A stretch of 64,000 nucleotides of DNA from Deltaproteobacteria bacterium (GTDB lineage: Bacteria > Desulfobacterota > Desulfuromonadia > Geobacterales > DSM-12255), in contig JAJZTK010000001.1 of the NCBI GenBank assembly GCA_021849045.1, forward strand, positions 1 through 64,000, in the 5' to 3' direction. Numbering within the stretch: the first letter of the stretch is position 1; each line of letters starts with the position of its first letter. The notes under the pieces were generated by a model. That model did no database searches. It had not been told where the DNA came from and saw nothing but the letters and a program-made list of their open reading frames with translations. A program made the position numbers and the translations under genes. This document shows positions 29,303-39,715 of this stretch, one piece after another.

Positions 29303-30440
29303 AGGCCACCTCCTGCTCCCGCACCCATTCAGTCAGCTTCTGCTGCAGCAGCTCCTTGGACGGCAGGTAGAGATCGTATTCCCGGGCATGAATGTTGGCG
29401 TCGGCCGGCAGGGTCAGTTCGACGATGGTCTGTTTCTTCCGTTTGCAGAGCAGAATGCCGATGGTGGGGTTCTCGTCGGGGGTCTTCACATGGCGGTCGA
29501 AGTAGTTCACATACATCTGCATCTGCCCCAGATCCTGATGGCTCAGCTTGTCCAGCTTCAAGTCGATGATCACGTAGCAGCGGAGCAGACGGTTGTAGAA
29601 GACGAGATCGACGAAGAAATGATCTTCGTCGAAGGTGAAGCGCTTCTGGCGGGCCTCGAAGAGATACCCCTTGCCCAGCTCCAGCAGGAACCGTTCGAGC
29701 TGGTCGATGATGGCGCTTTCCAGATCGGATTCGGAATAGCCCGCCTTTTCGTCAAGACCGAGGAATTCCAGGACATAGGGCTCTTTGAGGATGTCCGCAG
29801 CCGTGACGATGATCTGCCCCTTGTCGGCAAGCTGGCGGACACTTTCCTTGTCTTTGCTGAGGGCGAGACGCTCGTAAAGGCAGGAGGCGACCTGGCGTTT
29901 CAGCTCCGGAATCGACCATCCCTCGTTTGTTGCCTCAATTTCATAAAAGCTACGCTCTCCCGAGTTCTTGATGGTAAGCAGCAGAACGTAATGGGACCAG
30001 CTGAGGGTGAATACTCGTGTCTGAAGGAACTGACTGGAGGATAATTGCCCAGAAGGCTTCTGGGTAATTTGCAATTGGTCAGTAGCCTTCTGACCAATCT
30101 GTTTGAGGGGGAATTGGTCAGTACCTGACTGACCAATTCGGTTCTGATATTCAACGAAAAACTGTCGCATAAGCTTCAGGTTGGTCAAAGAAAAACCCTT
30201 ACCAAACTCCTCAGACAAGCGCGCGGAAAGTTCCTTCAACAATTCTTTCCCATATTCGGCCCGCTCCGCCCCCTGCTGCTCATGCTCAACAATCCGCCGG
30301 CCAATCTCAAAATTGGTCATCACCTGCAGCGTGTTGACGGTGGTGGCAACGGCATGGCGGGCGGACTGGATGAGTCCACGGAGTTCGGTCATGAGCGGGC
30401 CAAGTTCATGGGTTGTTGTCGTAACAGGCCTTTTTTTCAT
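29280..30440 (-). CDS. DUF1016/YhcG-family PD-(D/E)XK nuclease domain protein
   Basis: IGRRIVEHEQQGAERAEYGKELLKELSARLSEEFGKGFS; DHFFVDLVFYNRLLRCYVIIDLKLDKLSHQDLGQMQMYVNYFDR; start re-assigned, ATGA overlap with hsdM. Confidence 0.88.
   Translation of the reverse strand: MKKRPVTTTTHELGPLMTELRGLIQSARHAVATTVNTLQVMTNFEIGRRIVEHEQQGAERAEYGKELLKELSARLSEEFGKGFSLTNLKLMRQFFVEYQNRIGQSGTDQFPLKQIGQKATDQLQITQKPSGQLSSSQFLQTRVFTLSWSHYVLLLTIKNSGERSFYEIEATNEGWSIPELKRQVASCLYERLALSKDKESVRQLADKGQIIVTAADILKEPYVLEFLGLDEKAGYSESDLESAIIDQLERFLLELGKGYLFEARQKRFTFDEDHFFVDLVFYNRLLRCYVIIDLKLDKLSHQDLGQMQMYVNYFDRHVKTPDENPTIGILLCKRKKQTIVELTLPADANIHAREYDLYLPSKELLQQKLTEWVREQEVAYGIGDLL
30048..30139. repeat. Three consecutive palindromes inside the DUF1016 coding sequence
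   Basis: cccagaaggcttctggg (30048-30064), attggtcag-7nt-ctgaccaat (30074-30098), gaattggtcag-7nt-ctgaccaattc (30111-30139). Confidence 0.85.
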
Positions 30441-31882
30441 CGTGTCAAAGCCTCCTGCAACTGAGCCTTCAACTCCGCCCGCGTCGCAGAAATCTGCGCC
30501 AGGAGCTTTTCGTATTCCGGCAGCAGGTGATCCACGTCGCCGGGGCCGGTGTCGCTGATGTGCGGGTTCTTGAGGTCGAGGTTGTAGTTGCCTGCCTTGA
30601 TCTGGTCGATGGAGACGCGCCACGCCTGCTCGTTTTCCGTTCGATTGTCCCACCAGGCCCTCTCCGGCTCGAACTCCTCGATGCGAATCGGTTTCCCCTT
30701 GTTGTAGGACTTGGCTCCCTTCGGATAGGGGTGCTCGTAATACCAGACCTCGGTGGTGGGTTGGCCTTTGGTGAAGAAGAACAGGTTGGTACGGATGCCG
30801 GTATAGGGGTTGAAGACACCGTTGGGCAGACGGACGATGGTGTGCAGGTTGCACTCTCTCAGCAGCTCTTCCTTGATGCGGGTCTTGACCCCTTCGCCGA
30901 AAAGGGTGCCGTCCGGTAGAACAAGCCCGGCGCGGCCGCCCGGCTTGAGGATCTTCATCAGCAACACCAGAAAAAGATCGGCTGTCTCGCGGGTGCGAAA
31001 TTCGGCGGGAAAGTTGGCCTCGATACCATCCTCCTCCATGCCACCGAAAGGAGGGTTGGTGACGATGACATCTACTCGCTCCTTGGGCGACCAGTCCCTT
31101 AAGGGGCGGCTAAGGGTGTTGTCGTGGCGGACGTTGGACGGAACGTCGATACCGTGCAGCAGGAGGTTGGTCATGCAGAGCACATGGGGCAGGTGTTTCT
31201 TCTCGATCCCCGCGAAACAGTCCTGAATAAAGAGTTCGTCAGCCTCAGTCCTGGCCTGCTTGCGCAGGTGCTCGATGGCACAGGTGAGGAAGCCGCCGGT
31301 GCCGCAGGCGGGATCGAGGATGGTTTCGTGTCTGTCCAGACACGGGTTGACCTGTTCGACGATAAACTGGGTGACGGCGCGGGGGGTGTAGAACTCACCC
31401 GCATTCCCGGCGGATTGGAGGTCCTTGAGGAGCTTTTCGTAGATGTCGCCGAACATGTGCCGGTCATCGGAGGCATTGAAATCGATGCCGTTGATCTTAT
31501 TGATGACCTGCCGCATGAGGGTGCCGTTCTTCATGTAGTTGTTGGCATCCTCAAAGCTGGCGCGGATGAGAATGGTGAGCTTGTCCCCGGTGGCACCGGT
31601 CAACGCCTTCAGCCTGGGGAGGAGGGTGTTGTTGACGAAATCGAGCAGGGCATCGCCGGTGATCCCCTCGTCATCGGTCGCCCAGGCGGACCAGCGCAGA
31701 TGTGCAGGGATCGGCGAGCGGTACGCGTCGCGGAGGAGTTCCAGCTCCTTTTCGCGGTCGTCGAAAATTTTGAGAAAGAACATCCAGCCGAGCTGTTCCA
31801 GGCGCTGGGCGTCGCCATAGGTGCCGGCGTCCTTGCGCATGATGTCCTGGATGGTTTTAACGATATTGGAAACATTGGGCAT
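30437..31882 (-). CDS. hsdM: Type I restriction-modification N6-adenine methyltransferase
   Basis: ILDPACGTGGFLTCAIEHL, DVIVTNPPFGG. Confidence 0.95.
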   Translation of the reverse strand: MPNVSNIVKTIQDIMRKDAGTYGDAQRLEQLGWMFFLKIFDDREKELELLRDAYRSPIPAHLRWSAWATDDEGITGDALLDFVNNTLLPRLKALTGATGDKLTILIRASFEDANNYMKNGTLMRQVINKINGIDFNASDDRHMFGDIYEKLLKDLQSAGNAGEFYTPRAVTQFIVEQVNPCLDRHETILDPACGTGGFLTCAIEHLRKQARTEADELFIQDCFAGIEKKHLPHVLCMTNLLLHGIDVPSNVRHDNTLSRPLRDWSPKERVDVIVTNPPFGGMEEDGIEANFPAEFRTRETADLFLVLLMKILKPGGRAGLVLPDGTLFGEGVKTRIKEELLRECNLHTIVRLPNGVFNPYTGIRTNLFFFTKGQPTTEVWYYEHPYPKGAKSYNKGKPIRIEEFEPERAWWDNRTENEQAWRVSIDQIKAGNYNLDLKNPHISDTGPGDVDHLLPEYEKLLAQISATRAELKAQLQEALTR

Positions 31883-31885
31883 GGA

Positions 31886-34258
31886 TCAGGCCGCCTTGAG
31901 GTAAAGTTCGGTTTCGAGTTCGTGGATGGCGGCAAGGTAGTTCTTTTTGCCGCCGAAGAGATTGATGATCTCGATGGGCGTGCCAAAGGTGGTCAGGGGG
32001 TCAACTTTCAGGATATCGAGGGACTCCACGCTCCTGAGGCCGCTGTCGGCGTATTTCTGCAGCAGAGCCAGGAGCACGGCCCGCGCCTTCTCTCCATACT
32101 GGGCAAAGACATGGCGTTTCTGCACCTGCTCGGCCCGCTCGCGGCGGGTCAGCGGCGGCTGGTCGAAGGCGACATGGCAGACGAGGTCGAAGGGGTCATA
32201 GTCGCGACCAACCTGTTCGGCAAGTTCGTCGAGAAAAACCCCTTGCCCGGCAAGCTCTTCAATTATGGCCTGTTTACGTTCAGCACTGTTCCACGCATGG
32301 AGGAAGACTCTCAGTGAGGTATAGGCCTTACGGACGGTCTTGCGAGTATAGTCCTTGAGCGACTCGGTAATGAGCTTGCCGTTGGCGTCGAGGTACTGCA
32401 CCCGCTCGGTGGCAATGGTGACTTCGACGTCGTCAACGTAGTACCTGCTGGGCTTAGCGGTTGTAGGCTCATTCGCAGACAAGGGGTCGGGCTCTTCGCC
32501 AAAGGCGGGCGATTCCTCGTAGACGGAATCGCCCTGCAGAACATCGCCTGGAGGCACAACGGAATCAGCTGCCCCCGGTTCGTAGATCTGCACCGGATCG
32601 CCATCGAACTCCGGGTCGGCAAAGAGCGCTGTGGCCCGTTTGCAGTCCATGATGGTGAAGAAGAACTTGTTGTAGTCTTCGTTGATGCGGGTACCACGGC
32701 CGATGATCTGCTTGAACTCGGTCATGGAGTTGATCCGCTTGTCGAGCACGATCAGCTGGCAGGTTTGGGCATCGACGCCGGTGGACATCAATTGTGACGT
32801 GGTGGCGATGACCGGAAAGGTGGACTCGGGATCGATGAAGTTGTCCATCTGTGCTTTTCCCTCGTCGTTATCGCCGGTGATGCGCATGACGTACCGGTTG
32901 TTGGCAGCGGCCAGGTCGGGGTTGGCATTGACCAAGGCCTGTCGCATCCGTTCGGCGTGGTCGATGTTGTCGCAGAAGACGATGGTCTTGGCAAAGCGGT
33001 CGGTGGCCTTAAGAAACTCGGTGATCCTGGCGGCGACGAGTTCGGTCCGTTTTTCGAGGATGAGGTTGCGATCAAAATCGAGATCGTTGTATTCCCGGTC
33101 TTCGATCTCCTGGCCGTACTTGTCGGTCTTCCCCTTCTCTGGCCGCCACCCGTCCAGGTCCTTGTCGATGCCGATGCGAATGACCTTGTACGGTGCAAGG
33201 AAGCCGTCGGAGATTCCCTGCCTGAGCGAGTAAGTGTAGAGCGGGTCGCCGAAGTATTCGATGTTGGAAACATCTTTGGTTTCCTTGGGGGTGGCGGTCA
33301 TGCCGATCTGGGTGGCCGAAGAGAAGTATTCGAGGATCTTGCGCCAGGAGGCATCGTCCGCCGCACTGCCGCGATGACATTCGTCGATGACGATCAGATC
33401 GAAAAAGTCCGGGGAGAACTGTTTGTAGATATTCTGTTCTTCCTCGGTGCCGGTTACGGCTTGGTAGAGCGAGAGGTAGATCTCGAAGGCCTTGTCGGCG
33501 GTGCGGTTGGTGATCTTGGTCATTGCCTGACCGAACGGCTTGAAGTCGTTGGTCTTGGTCTGGTCGGCCAGGATGTTACGATCGACAAGAAAGAGGATGC
33601 GCTTTCTGGCTCCCGACTTCCAGAGCCGCCAGATGATCTGGAACGCGGTATAGGTCTTGCCCGTGCCGGTGGCCATGACCAGCAGGATACGGTTCTCGCC
33701 GCGGGCGATGGCATCGACGGTGCGGTTGATGGCGACGAGTTGGTAATAGCGTGGCGATTTCCCGGAGCCATCGTCGTAGTAGTCTTGGGTGGTTACGGTT
33801 TCCTGCTTGGCTGTGTACCCCTTGGCGGCGCTATAGCGTGCCCAGAGCTCAGCGGGTGAAGGAAACTGGTCGAGGGGGATTTCCTTTTCGACAACGCCGC
33901 CGCTGGCGGTGCGGTCATGTTCGAGAAAAGCATCGCCGTTGGAACTGTAAGCGAAGGGGACATCCAGAATCTCGGCGTATTCAAGCGCCTGTTGCATGCC
34001 AGCGCCCACGGTGTGGTTGTTGTCTTTTGCTTCGATAACAGCGATGGGGATGTTCGGCTTGTAGTACAGCAGGTAGTCAGCTTTCTTGGCCTCACCGCGC
34101 TGCACCGTCTTGCCGTGAACGATGACGCGGCCTTTGGTGAAGAAGATCTCCTCACGAAGCTGGGTCATTACATCCCATTTGCACCCGTTCTCGCCGATAA
34201 TTGCCGGGGTGATGAACTTGGTGCGGATATCCGCTTCGGTGAGGGTTTTCTTGTTCAT
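31886..34258 (-). CDS. hsdR: Type I restriction endonuclease/translocase subunit
   Basis: IEAKDNN nuclease motif, [42 protein letters not shown]. Confidence 0.95.
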   Translation of the reverse strand: MNKKTLTEADIRTKFITPAIIGENGCKWDVMTQLREEIFFTKGRVIVHGKTVQRGEAKKADYLLYYKPNIPIAVIEAKDNNHTVGAGMQQALEYAEILDVPFAYSSNGDAFLEHDRTASGGVVEKEIPLDQFPSPAELWARYSAAKGYTAKQETVTTQDYYDDGSGKSPRYYQLVAINRTVDAIARGENRILLVMATGTGKTYTAFQIIWRLWKSGARKRILFLVDRNILADQTKTNDFKPFGQAMTKITNRTADKAFEIYLSLYQAVTGTEEEQNIYKQFSPDFFDLIVIDECHRGSAADDASWRKILEYFSSATQIGMTATPKETKDVSNIEYFGDPLYTYSLRQGISDGFLAPYKVIRIGIDKDLDGWRPEKGKTDKYGQEIEDREYNDLDFDRNLILEKRTELVAARITEFLKATDRFAKTIVFCDNIDHAERMRQALVNANPDLAAANNRYVMRITGDNDEGKAQMDNFIDPESTFPVIATTSQLMSTGVDAQTCQLIVLDKRINSMTEFKQIIGRGTRINEDYNKFFFTIMDCKRATALFADPEFDGDPVQIYEPGAADSVVPPGDVLQGDSVYEESPAFGEEPDPLSANEPTTAKPSRYYVDDVEVTIATERVQYLDANGKLITESLKDYTRKTVRKAYTSLRVFLHAWNSAERKQAIIEELAGQGVFLDELAEQVGRDYDPFDLVCHVAFDQPPLTRRERAEQVQKRHVFAQYGEKARAVLLALLQKYADSGLRSVESLDILKVDPLTTFGTPIEIINLFGGKKNYLAAIHELETELYLKAA

Positions 34259-34420
34259 TGTCTACCCTTGAATGTCGATTACCATTTCGCAAATACAGGG
34301 CTAACAGACACCCTCAATCCCCCACGAATGGCCTGTGTTATACCGTAACGGATACAGTTCGTCAATCTAACGCCTTAATGTTTCAAGCGGTTTCGTGCCC
34401 AGCCATTCTTAAAAGCAAAA

Positions 34421-34448
34421 AAGCCCCGGCAGCGGACTGTCGGGGCTT
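34421..34448 (-). terminator. Rho-independent terminator of response regulator gene
   Basis: aagccccggcagcggactgtcggggctt with T-tract on minus strand. Confidence 0.8.
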
Positions 34449-34476
34449 GGCAATGATCAGATGGCACTGTTTCCGG

Positions 34477-35151
34477 TTAATCCTGTTCCTTGAGGATGTA
34501 GCCGACACCACGAACCGTATGGATCAGCTTCTTGTCCGCATCGCGGTCGATCTTCTTCCGCAGGTAGTTGACATACACATCGATGATGTTGGTAAAGCTG
34601 TCGAAGGTGTAGTCCCAGACATGATCGGCAATCATGGTTCGCGTCAGCACCTGGTTCGGATTCCGCATGAAGTACTCGAGGAGCGCATACTCCTTGGCGG
34701 TCAGATCGATCTCCTTGTCGCCGCGCCATACCTTGTGGGTAACCGGGTCGAGCTTCAGGTCGCCGAAACGGAGCTCGGCGCCCCGGTCCATCTCGCTTCG
34801 CCGGATAAGTGCTTTTACCCTGGCGAGCAGTTCGGCAAAGGCGAACGGCTTGGTAAGGTAATCGTCGGAGCCCGACTCCAGACCGGCTACGATATCTTCC
34901 ACCGTATCCTTGGCAGTCAGCATCAGGACCGGGGTCGAGACGCGGCGATCCCGCAGCTCCTTGAGCAGCGAGAGGCCGTCCCGCTTCGGCAGCATCCAGT
35001 CCAGCACCAGAAGGTCATATGCCTTTTCCAATGCCAGCTTCAGCCCGTCCTCGCCATCCGCGGCCACATCGACTTCGAACTTCTCTTCTTCCAGTCCTCT
35101 TTTTATAAAGCTGGAAACCTTTTTTTCATCTTCAACCACGAGAATTCGCAT
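34477..35151 (-). CDS. OmpR/PhoB-family response regulator
   Basis: MRILVVEDEKKVSSFIKRGL, LLVLDWMLPKRDG, KPFAFAELLARV, C-terminal wHTH; AGGAGG upstream. Confidence 0.93.
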   Translation of the reverse strand: MRILVVEDEKKVSSFIKRGLEEEKFEVDVAADGEDGLKLALEKAYDLLVLDWMLPKRDGLSLLKELRDRRVSTPVLMLTAKDTVEDIVAGLESGSDDYLTKPFAFAELLARVKALIRRSEMDRGAELRFGDLKLDPVTHKVWRGDKEIDLTAKEYALLEYFMRNPNQVLTRTMIADHVWDYTFDSFTNIIDVYVNYLRKKIDRDADKKLIHTVRGVGYILKEQD

Positions 35152-35210
35152 TTGTTCCGACCTCCTCATGCACTGGTATTCACCCGCTCGAAGCGTAATG
35201 TGTGTACTGC

Positions 35211-36026
35211 TTATGTAGTCAGACCGAGTCCGGTCATTTTTTTCAGTATCTCGCTGGCTGCCTCTTCCACCGACTTGTGAGTGATGTCAATCACCAGCCA
35301 CTGGGAGTTGCGGCGATAGAGCTGTTTGCAGCAGATCACCTCGTCCACGACCTCGTCATAGTTGGCGTACTTGCCCCGCGGATTCTGGTGTAGTTGAATC
35401 AGGCGGGCCGCCCTGAGTTCGGCCAACCGGCGTGCCTCGACCAAAAGGCCGACCACCCGGTTCTGGTCGATCTCGAACAGCTCCTTGGGCGGATCAATTC
35501 CCTTTACCAGCGGTACGTTCGCAACCCGGTATCCCTTATGGGCAAGGTACATGGAAAGCGGGGTCTTGGATGTCCGCGAGGCTCCCACCAGCACGATGTC
35601 TGCCCGGTAGAGATGCCTCAGCTCCTGACCGTCGTCCTGCTTGACCGTGAAATTTACCGCGTCCACCCGCCTATAGTATTCTGCGTTCATTTCATACAGG
35701 AGCCCGGGCTCCTGTTGCGGGGGCAGGTTGAAAAATTCCGACAGCTTGTACAGGAGCGGACTCAGCAGGTCAACGGCATCCAGTCCCCGCTCTTCGACCT
35801 TTTCCTGCAGAAACTGGGCAAGCTCTCCGTTTACCAGGGTATAGATGATGATGCCGGGATTGGCCACAATCACGTCGATGATATCGACGATTTCCGCTTC
35901 CTCCCTGATCCGGGTGAAACGGTTGACGTGGATCTCCACATCCTTGAACTGCGAGAGGACCGCTCTCACAACCCGATCAACGGTCTCTCCGGTAGCATCG
36001 GAGAGCAGGTAGAGTTCTTTAGCCAA
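35211..36026 (-). CDS. Pyruvate phosphate dikinase / PEP synthase regulatory protein (DUF299)
   Basis: [51 protein letters not shown]. Confidence 0.92.
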   Translation of the reverse strand: MAKELYLLSDATGETVDRVVRAVLSQFKDVEIHVNRFTRIREEAEIVDIIDVIVANPGIIIYTLVNGELAQFLQEKVEERGLDAVDLLSPLLYKLSEFFNLPPQQEPGLLYEMNAEYYRRVDAVNFTVKQDDGQELRHLYRADIVLVGASRTSKTPLSMYLAHKGYRVANVPLVKGIDPPKELFEIDQNRVVGLLVEARRLAELRAARLIQLHQNPRGKYANYDEVVDEVICCKQLYRRNSQWLVIDITHKSVEEAASEILKKMTGLGLTT

Positions 36027-36100
36027 ATGTCACCGCATATCTGGTTTAGCTGCTCTTAATTAAGCACAATAACATACTATCATTAAAGAGCAACAAAATT

Positions 36101-37273
36101 TCAACTGCCGATTAAAAATTCTTGCCGGATCTCTTCCTGAAGTTCCGGCCTGGAGACTATCCGGGCCGCGGTCATGGCCATGGCCGTAGCCCCCTCCAGA
36201 ACCGCCTGGCGTCCACCTTCCGTCACGGTGGCACGGGCGAACTCGGCCGTATGGATATGCAGCCCGACACCGATCGGCACATGGGGGTGGATGGTGGGGA
36301 CCACCCGCGAAACATTGCCGATGTCCGACGAGCCTTTGTGTATATTTGGCGGCGCCGTGGAAATCTCAAGCCCGAGGTATGCCAGCTGCTCCGCATACAC
36401 CCCGGAATAGGAGTCGAGGATCATGAGCGGTGCCAGCACCCCGGGCTCTGCCAGCACTTCAAGTCGGCAGCCGGTTGCGAGGGCCGCCCCCCTGGCACAG
36501 TCGGTCACCCGTTCCCGGACGGCCAGCAGCTCTTCCAGGTCATCGGCCCGGACGTAGAAGAAGCAGGCGGCCCGCTCGGGAATGATGTTGGGAGCTTTGC
36601 CCCCATCGGTGATGATGCCGTGCACCCGGACATCCTGCCTTAGTTGCTGGCGCAGAGCGTTGACGGCATTGAATGTCTGGATCACGGCATCGAGGGCATT
36701 GATACCCTCTTCGGGATAGGCGGCCGCATGGGACGGCTTGCCGTGAAAATTATAGCGGATCTTGGCGAGCCCCAGCCAGTGCTTGAATACTCGCCGCCGG
36801 GAAGAGGGATGGACCATCATGGCAAAATCGATATCGCTGAAACAGCCCGCTTCGATCATGGCCACCTTGCCGACCCCCATCTCCTCGGCAGGTGTGCCAA
36901 GGACCACGATCCGGGCATCCGTGGTGGCCAGCGCGCGGCAAAGGGCACAGGCAGCGCCGATGGCAGCTGCGGCAATGATGTTGTGGCCGCAGGCGTGTCC
37001 CAGGTCGGGAAGGGCATCCATTTCCGCCAGTATGGCAATGGTCGGTTGTCCCTCGCCCCAGGCGGCCCGGAAAGCGGTCGGCATTCCCGCGACACCTTTC
37101 TCGACCCTGAAGCCATTCCGCTCCAGAACAGATGTCAGAAGCGCGGCGGCCCGGACCTCGTTCAGGCCGGTTTCCGGATGGCGGTACAGTTCCCCGGCAA
37201 TGGACCAGAGCTCTTCCCGCTGTTCCTGTACCGCCGCAATGATGGCAGTGCGTATCTCTTCCAGACGGATCAC
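36101..37273 (-). CDS. M20-family amidohydrolase/peptidase
   Basis: LYRHPETGLNE, GHACGHNIIAAAAIGAA, GTPAEEMGVGK; start uncertain (GTG at 37273 or TTG at 37321). Confidence 0.85.
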   Translation of the reverse strand: MIRLEEIRTAIIAAVQEQREELWSIAGELYRHPETGLNEVRAAALLTSVLERNGFRVEKGVAGMPTAFRAAWGEGQPTIAILAEMDALPDLGHACGHNIIAAAAIGAACALCRALATTDARIVVLGTPAEEMGVGKVAMIEAGCFSDIDFAMMVHPSSRRRVFKHWLGLAKIRYNFHGKPSHAAAYPEEGINALDAVIQTFNAVNALRQQLRQDVRVHGIITDGGKAPNIIPERAACFFYVRADDLEELLAVRERVTDCARGAALATGCRLEVLAEPGVLAPLMILDSYSGVYAEQLAYLGLEISTAPPNIHKGSSDIGNVSRVVPTIHPHVPIGVGLHIHTAEFARATVTEGGRQAVLEGATAMAMTAARIVSRPELQEEIRQEFLIGS

Positions 37274-37278
37274 CTTTG

Positions 37279-37301
37279 AAGTAATTTTAATGAAATTACT
37301 T
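37279..37301. promoter_or_regulatory. Perfect 9-bp inverted repeat near amidohydrolase start
   Basis: aagtaattt-taatg-aaattactt. Confidence 0.5.
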
Positions 37302-37396
37302 GTCGGCCAAGCGGTTGTCAAGGGTTTTTATTGTCAATAGTGCGCCATTCTGATAGGTTAGCGCCGCAACTGCCCGTACGTAATGAAAGGAACCTC

Positions 37397-38314
37397 ATGG
37401 CCTCCACCACCTGGCTGGAAATCGCCTGCCGCGTGCCCACCCCCCTTGTCGACCAGGTTGCCGACGAGCTCGTAGTCTTGACCGGTAGTGGTGTCTGCAT
37501 CGACAACCAGACCCTCGATACCTTTTCCCTGGATACCGTGTCAGAACCGCCGATCGTGACCATCAAGGCATATCTGCCTGACGAGACCAGTGCCCGTGAG
37601 ACGGTAGCAGCCATCCAGAAGCTTCTGGACGATCTCGTACCGGCCGACCGGCACGGGGCGCACTCCGTTGCGGTCGTTACTCCGGTCCACCAGGAAGACT
37701 GGGCCAACAGCTGGAAAGAGCATTTCAAGCCCACCAGGGTCGGAGAGCGGCTGATCGTTGCCCCCACCTGGGAGCCTTATGCCGCGGAACCGGGCGACCT
37801 CGTCATCCGCCTTGACCCGGGAATGGCTTTCGGCACCGGCACCCACGCCACTACCCGCCTCTGTCTCCAGGCACTGGAACAGATCCTGGCATCCTGCCCG
37901 GCAGCCAACACCCTTGACGTGGGGTGCGGCTCCGGCATCCTGGCCATTGCCGCGGCCCTGCTCGGCAGCGGCCCGGTTATTGCCATCGATATCGACCCGG
38001 TCGCCGCGGAGGTAACGACGGAGAATGCCCGGCTGAACGGTGTCGAGGAACGGATCGCCGCCTCCATCACCCCGCTGCAGTTGGTCTCCGGCCGCTTTGA
38101 TATCGTCGTTGCCAATATCCTGGCCGAAGACCTGGCCCGCATGGCCGGAGAGCTCGTTGCCAAGGTGGCCGGCAACGGCTGGCTGGTCCTCTCCGGCATT
38201 CTGAACGAGAAGGAGTCCGTGGTCACCTCCGCCTTCGACCGGCTCTTCCCGGCGCCGGCAACGGTCACCAGGGACGGTGACTGGTGTTGCCTGGTGTACC
38301 GCGCCACCCCATGA
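37397..38314 (+). CDS. prmA: Ribosomal protein L11 methyltransferase
   Basis: LDPGMAFGTGTHATTRLCLQAL, LDVGCGSGILAIAA, VVANILAEDL. Confidence 0.93.
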   Translation: MASTTWLEIACRVPTPLVDQVADELVVLTGSGVCIDNQTLDTFSLDTVSEPPIVTIKAYLPDETSARETVAAIQKLLDDLVPADRHGAHSVAVVTPVHQEDWANSWKEHFKPTRVGERLIVAPTWEPYAAEPGDLVIRLDPGMAFGTGTHATTRLCLQALEQILASCPAANTLDVGCGSGILAIAAALLGSGPVIAIDIDPVAAEVTTENARLNGVEERIAASITPLQLVSGRFDIVVANILAEDLARMAGELVAKVAGNGWLVLSGILNEKESVVTSAFDRLFPAPATVTRDGDWCCLVYRATP

Positions 38315-39054
38315 GCAGACGACGCATCCTTGTCACCGCCCGGCTCGCTCCCGGCACCGTTGCCACGCTCACCGGCACCGAGCGCCATTATCTGGCAACG
38401 GTCCTGCGGCTGAAGCCTGGCACGGAACTCATCCTTGCCGATGGTGCGGGTCGGGAATTCATCGCCAGTATCAACCGGGTCGACAGCGACGGGGTGGAGA
38501 TCGCCATCGGTGACGAACTGCCTGCCCTGCAGTCGGATGGACCGGCCATCACCATCTATCAGGGGATGCCCAAAGGGGAGAAACTGGAGCTGATCCTGCA
38601 GAAAGGGACCGAGCTGGGGGTCGGATCGATCGTCCCGTTTTACGCAGCCCGCTCTGTTCCGCGTCTGCGCGACGAGCGGATGGAGGGTCGACTGGTGCGC
38701 TGGGAGCGGATCGCCCGGGAAGCGGCCCGGCAATGCGGCCGTCCGGACACGCCACAGCTGGGGCTGGCCAGGAATCTGGCCGATGTGTTGCGCATGGGGG
38801 AACATTCTGTTAAGCTTCTCCTCTGGGAAGGGGAGAAGGCGGTGGGCCTTCGCCAGTTGCTGGCTGATGCGCCACGGCCCGACAGCGTGGCTGTCATCAT
38901 CGGGCCAGAGGGCGGACTCACCGGTGAAGAAGTGACAGCTGCCCGGGAGGCGGGTTATTGTTCCGTCACCATGGGGAAGCGGATACTCCGGACCGAAACA
39001 GCCGGCCTGGCGATCCTGGCCATTCTTCAGCATGTATGGGGCGATTTGGGGTAG
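38311..39054 (+). CDS. rsmE: 16S rRNA (uracil1498-N3)-methyltransferase
   Basis: IGPEGGLTGEEVTAAREAGYCSVTMGKRILRTETA. Confidence 0.93.
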   Translation: MSRRRILVTARLAPGTVATLTGTERHYLATVLRLKPGTELILADGAGREFIASINRVDSDGVEIAIGDELPALQSDGPAITIYQGMPKGEKLELILQKGTELGVGSIVPFYAARSVPRLRDERMEGRLVRWERIAREAARQCGRPDTPQLGLARNLADVLRMGEHSVKLLLWEGEKAVGLRQLLADAPRPDSVAVIIGPEGGLTGEEVTAAREAGYCSVTMGKRILRTETAGLAILAILQHVWGDLG

Positions 39055-39094
39055 GATAACGCACCAACCCGTCGGTGCGAAAGGAGCAATGTCT

Positions 39095-39637
39095 ATGAAG
39101 TGTCCCAAGTGCGGTTTCAACAGCTTCGAGTATCTGGACAGCTGCAAAAAGTGCGGCAACGATCTGGCTGCCTTCAAAATGTCTCTCGGCATCCAGCCGG
39201 TTGTCATGCCACCGGGAGTTTTCTCGGGACAAGAGGCCACTTCAGAGGGGGCGGAAGACTCCTTTATCCCTGAAACGTCAGCCATACCTGCTTCTGCTGC
39301 CGACGAGTTCGAGTTCGAAACGACATCGGTTGCCCCGGCTGAAGCACCGGCCATGGCGGCTGAAGATGCCGCCTTTGGCGAAATCTCCTTCGACGATACT
39401 GCCAGCGATGCCACGACCTCCGGGTGGAGCGGTAGTGACCAGGCAGACGGCTTCTCGGGTCAGGAATTCGAAGGATTCAGCACTGAGCCGGTGGGAGCTC
39501 CGAAAGACGACGCGCTGGCCGATATGTTCGGTAAGGATGGGGCAAAGGCGGCCGAGAAAAAAACAGACCCCGATGACTTCTTCAATTCACCGGAACTGGC
39601 CGATCTCTTCAAAGACGACACAGAAGACAAAAAGTAG
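39095..39637 (+). CDS. Zinc-ribbon-containing hypothetical protein with acidic low-complexity C-terminus
   Basis: MKCPKCGFNSFEYLDSCKKCGNDL CxxC...CxxC ribbon. Confidence 0.75.
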   Translation: MKCPKCGFNSFEYLDSCKKCGNDLAAFKMSLGIQPVVMPPGVFSGQEATSEGAEDSFIPETSAIPASAADEFEFETTSVAPAEAPAMAAEDAAFGEISFDDTASDATTSGWSGSDQADGFSGQEFEGFSTEPVGAPKDDALADMFGKDGAKAAEKKTDPDDFFNSPELADLFKDDTEDKK

Positions 39638-39655
39638 GGGCGAAGCAAGGGCCTG

Positions 39656-39694
39656 ATCTGCTTCGCCCTGTGTTCAGAATAGGGCGAAGCAGAT
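39656..39694. terminator. Perfect 14-bp stem hairpin between convergent genes
   Basis: atctgcttcgccct-gtgttcagaat-agggcgaagcagat; no strong U-tract. Confidence 0.55.
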
Positions 39695-39715
39695 GACGTT
39701 GCTCCTGACGTTCAC

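Noticed and set aside
31124-32317. 397-aa plus-strand ORF
   Set aside because: Antisense to hsdM and hsdR
37777-39414. 545-aa minus-strand ORF
   Set aside because: Antisense to prmA, rsmE and the zinc-ribbon gene, all of which have clear motifs
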